From Vibrio albus (GTDB lineage: Bacteria; Pseudomonadota; Gammaproteobacteria; Enterobacterales; Vibrionaceae): a stretch of DNA of 64,000 bases. The DNA lies in contig NZ_QFWT01000005.1 of NCBI RefSeq assembly GCF_003144035.1, positions 285,119 through 349,118 on the forward strand. The letters run 5' to 3'. The notes below the pieces were generated by a model. The model made no database searches. It saw nothing but the letters and a program-made list of their open reading frames with translations, and had not been told where the DNA came from. A program made the translations under genes and the position numbers. This document shows positions 63,879-64,000 of the stretch, one piece after another; position 1 is the first letter of the stretch; every line of letters begins with the position of its first letter.

Positions 63879-64000
63879 TGGACCCCAATGGTTGGACACA
63901 TAAGCTCATTCCTTAAGTGGTTGATCCAGCTCATGCCGCGTATCTCTGCCTGCCGAAGTAGGCTTCATCAGGGGTGAGGTCATTGAGTCCTTGATGGTTA
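63879..64000 (-). mobile_element. IS3-family insertion sequence (right end only)
   Basis: The element end TGGACCCCAATGGTTGGACA begins exactly where the luxR-like frame becomes unrelated. The element continues past the window edge. IS3-family ends normally begin TG, as here. Confidence 0.8.
63931..64000 (-). CDS. IS3-family transposase OrfB, C-terminal end (partial)
   Basis: Reading leftward from the window edge: NHQGLNDLTPDEAYFGRQRY then AA and TGA at 63931-63933. This is the conserved end of IS3-family integrase-core transposases (NxxxxLxxLTPxEAYFG). The rest lies outside the window. Confidence 0.85.
   Translation of the reverse strand, partial: NHQGLNDLTPDEAYFGRQRYAA

Overview
The window looks like a Vibrionaceae chromosome, probably Vibrio or a close relative. 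The DNA is AT-rich. There is a LuxI/LuxR pair closest to the Vibrio fischeri type, a ~127-bp ERIC-type intergenic repeat, a tRNA-Gly(TCC) of the enterobacterial/vibrio type, a CspA-type cold-shock gene, and CRP-like palindromes upstream of sugar genes. No taxonomic search was possible, so this is inference.

Layout. 1-2.3 kb: IS graveyard, with a complete IS6-family element followed by remnants of IS3 and IS66 elements. 2.5-11.7 kb: a LacI-controlled beta-glucoside operon (LacI regulator, ABC sugar importer, GH1 beta-glucosidase, GH94 phosphorylase); its periplasmic binding-protein gene is split by one in-frame TGA. 11.7-18.5 kb: a 5'-truncated aldose epimerase, a 17-bp copy of the tRNA-Gly anticodon arm exactly at the break, then a translationally coupled three-gene recombinase cassette of unusual size (203, 745 and 1031 aa), followed by another gene that has lost its 5' end. 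18.5-24.6 kb: cupin/CMD, flavodoxin and cytochrome-b-like genes, AraC and EamA genes, and fragments of a group II intron RT and of an integrase. 25.2-51.4 kb: a large catabolic block (transporters, GMC oxidoreductase, Gfo/Idh dehydrogenase, NupG-like importer, porin, chemoreceptor, NodD-like LysR, glucokinase, two xylose-isomerase-like TIM barrels, a DUF6379 protein, a lactonase, a glucose-family PTS permease and a Dabb protein). 51.5-56.9 kb: a small integrase/excisionase/repressor island abutting tRNA-Gly. 57-64 kb: probably core genome (cold-shock protein, Crp-like regulator, TauE, AGCS symporter) and a luxR-luxI quorum-sensing locus with a recognisable lux box. A second luxR is cut by an IS3-family element at the window edge.

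How it works together. The most interesting system is the 29-46 kb block. A DUF6379 protein next to its TIM-barrel partner is the signature of the two-subunit C-glycoside deglycosidase (DgpB/DgpC, CarB/CarC type), which cleaves 3-keto-glycosides by elimination rather than hydrolysis. The same block has two candidate C3-oxidising enzymes (GMC and Gfo/Idh), an extra sugar isomerase, a lactonase, glucokinase, aromatic-acid-type MFS carriers, a porin, a chemoreceptor and a NodD-like regulator. I infer a complete sense-import-oxidise-eliminate-phosphorylate route for aryl (possibly flavonoid) glycosides in a marine bacterium. The hydrolytic/phosphorolytic GH1/GH94 operon at 2.5-11.7 kb is a second, independent beta-glucoside route. 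Together with the recombinase modules, this suggests a mosaic accessory region specialised in glycosides.
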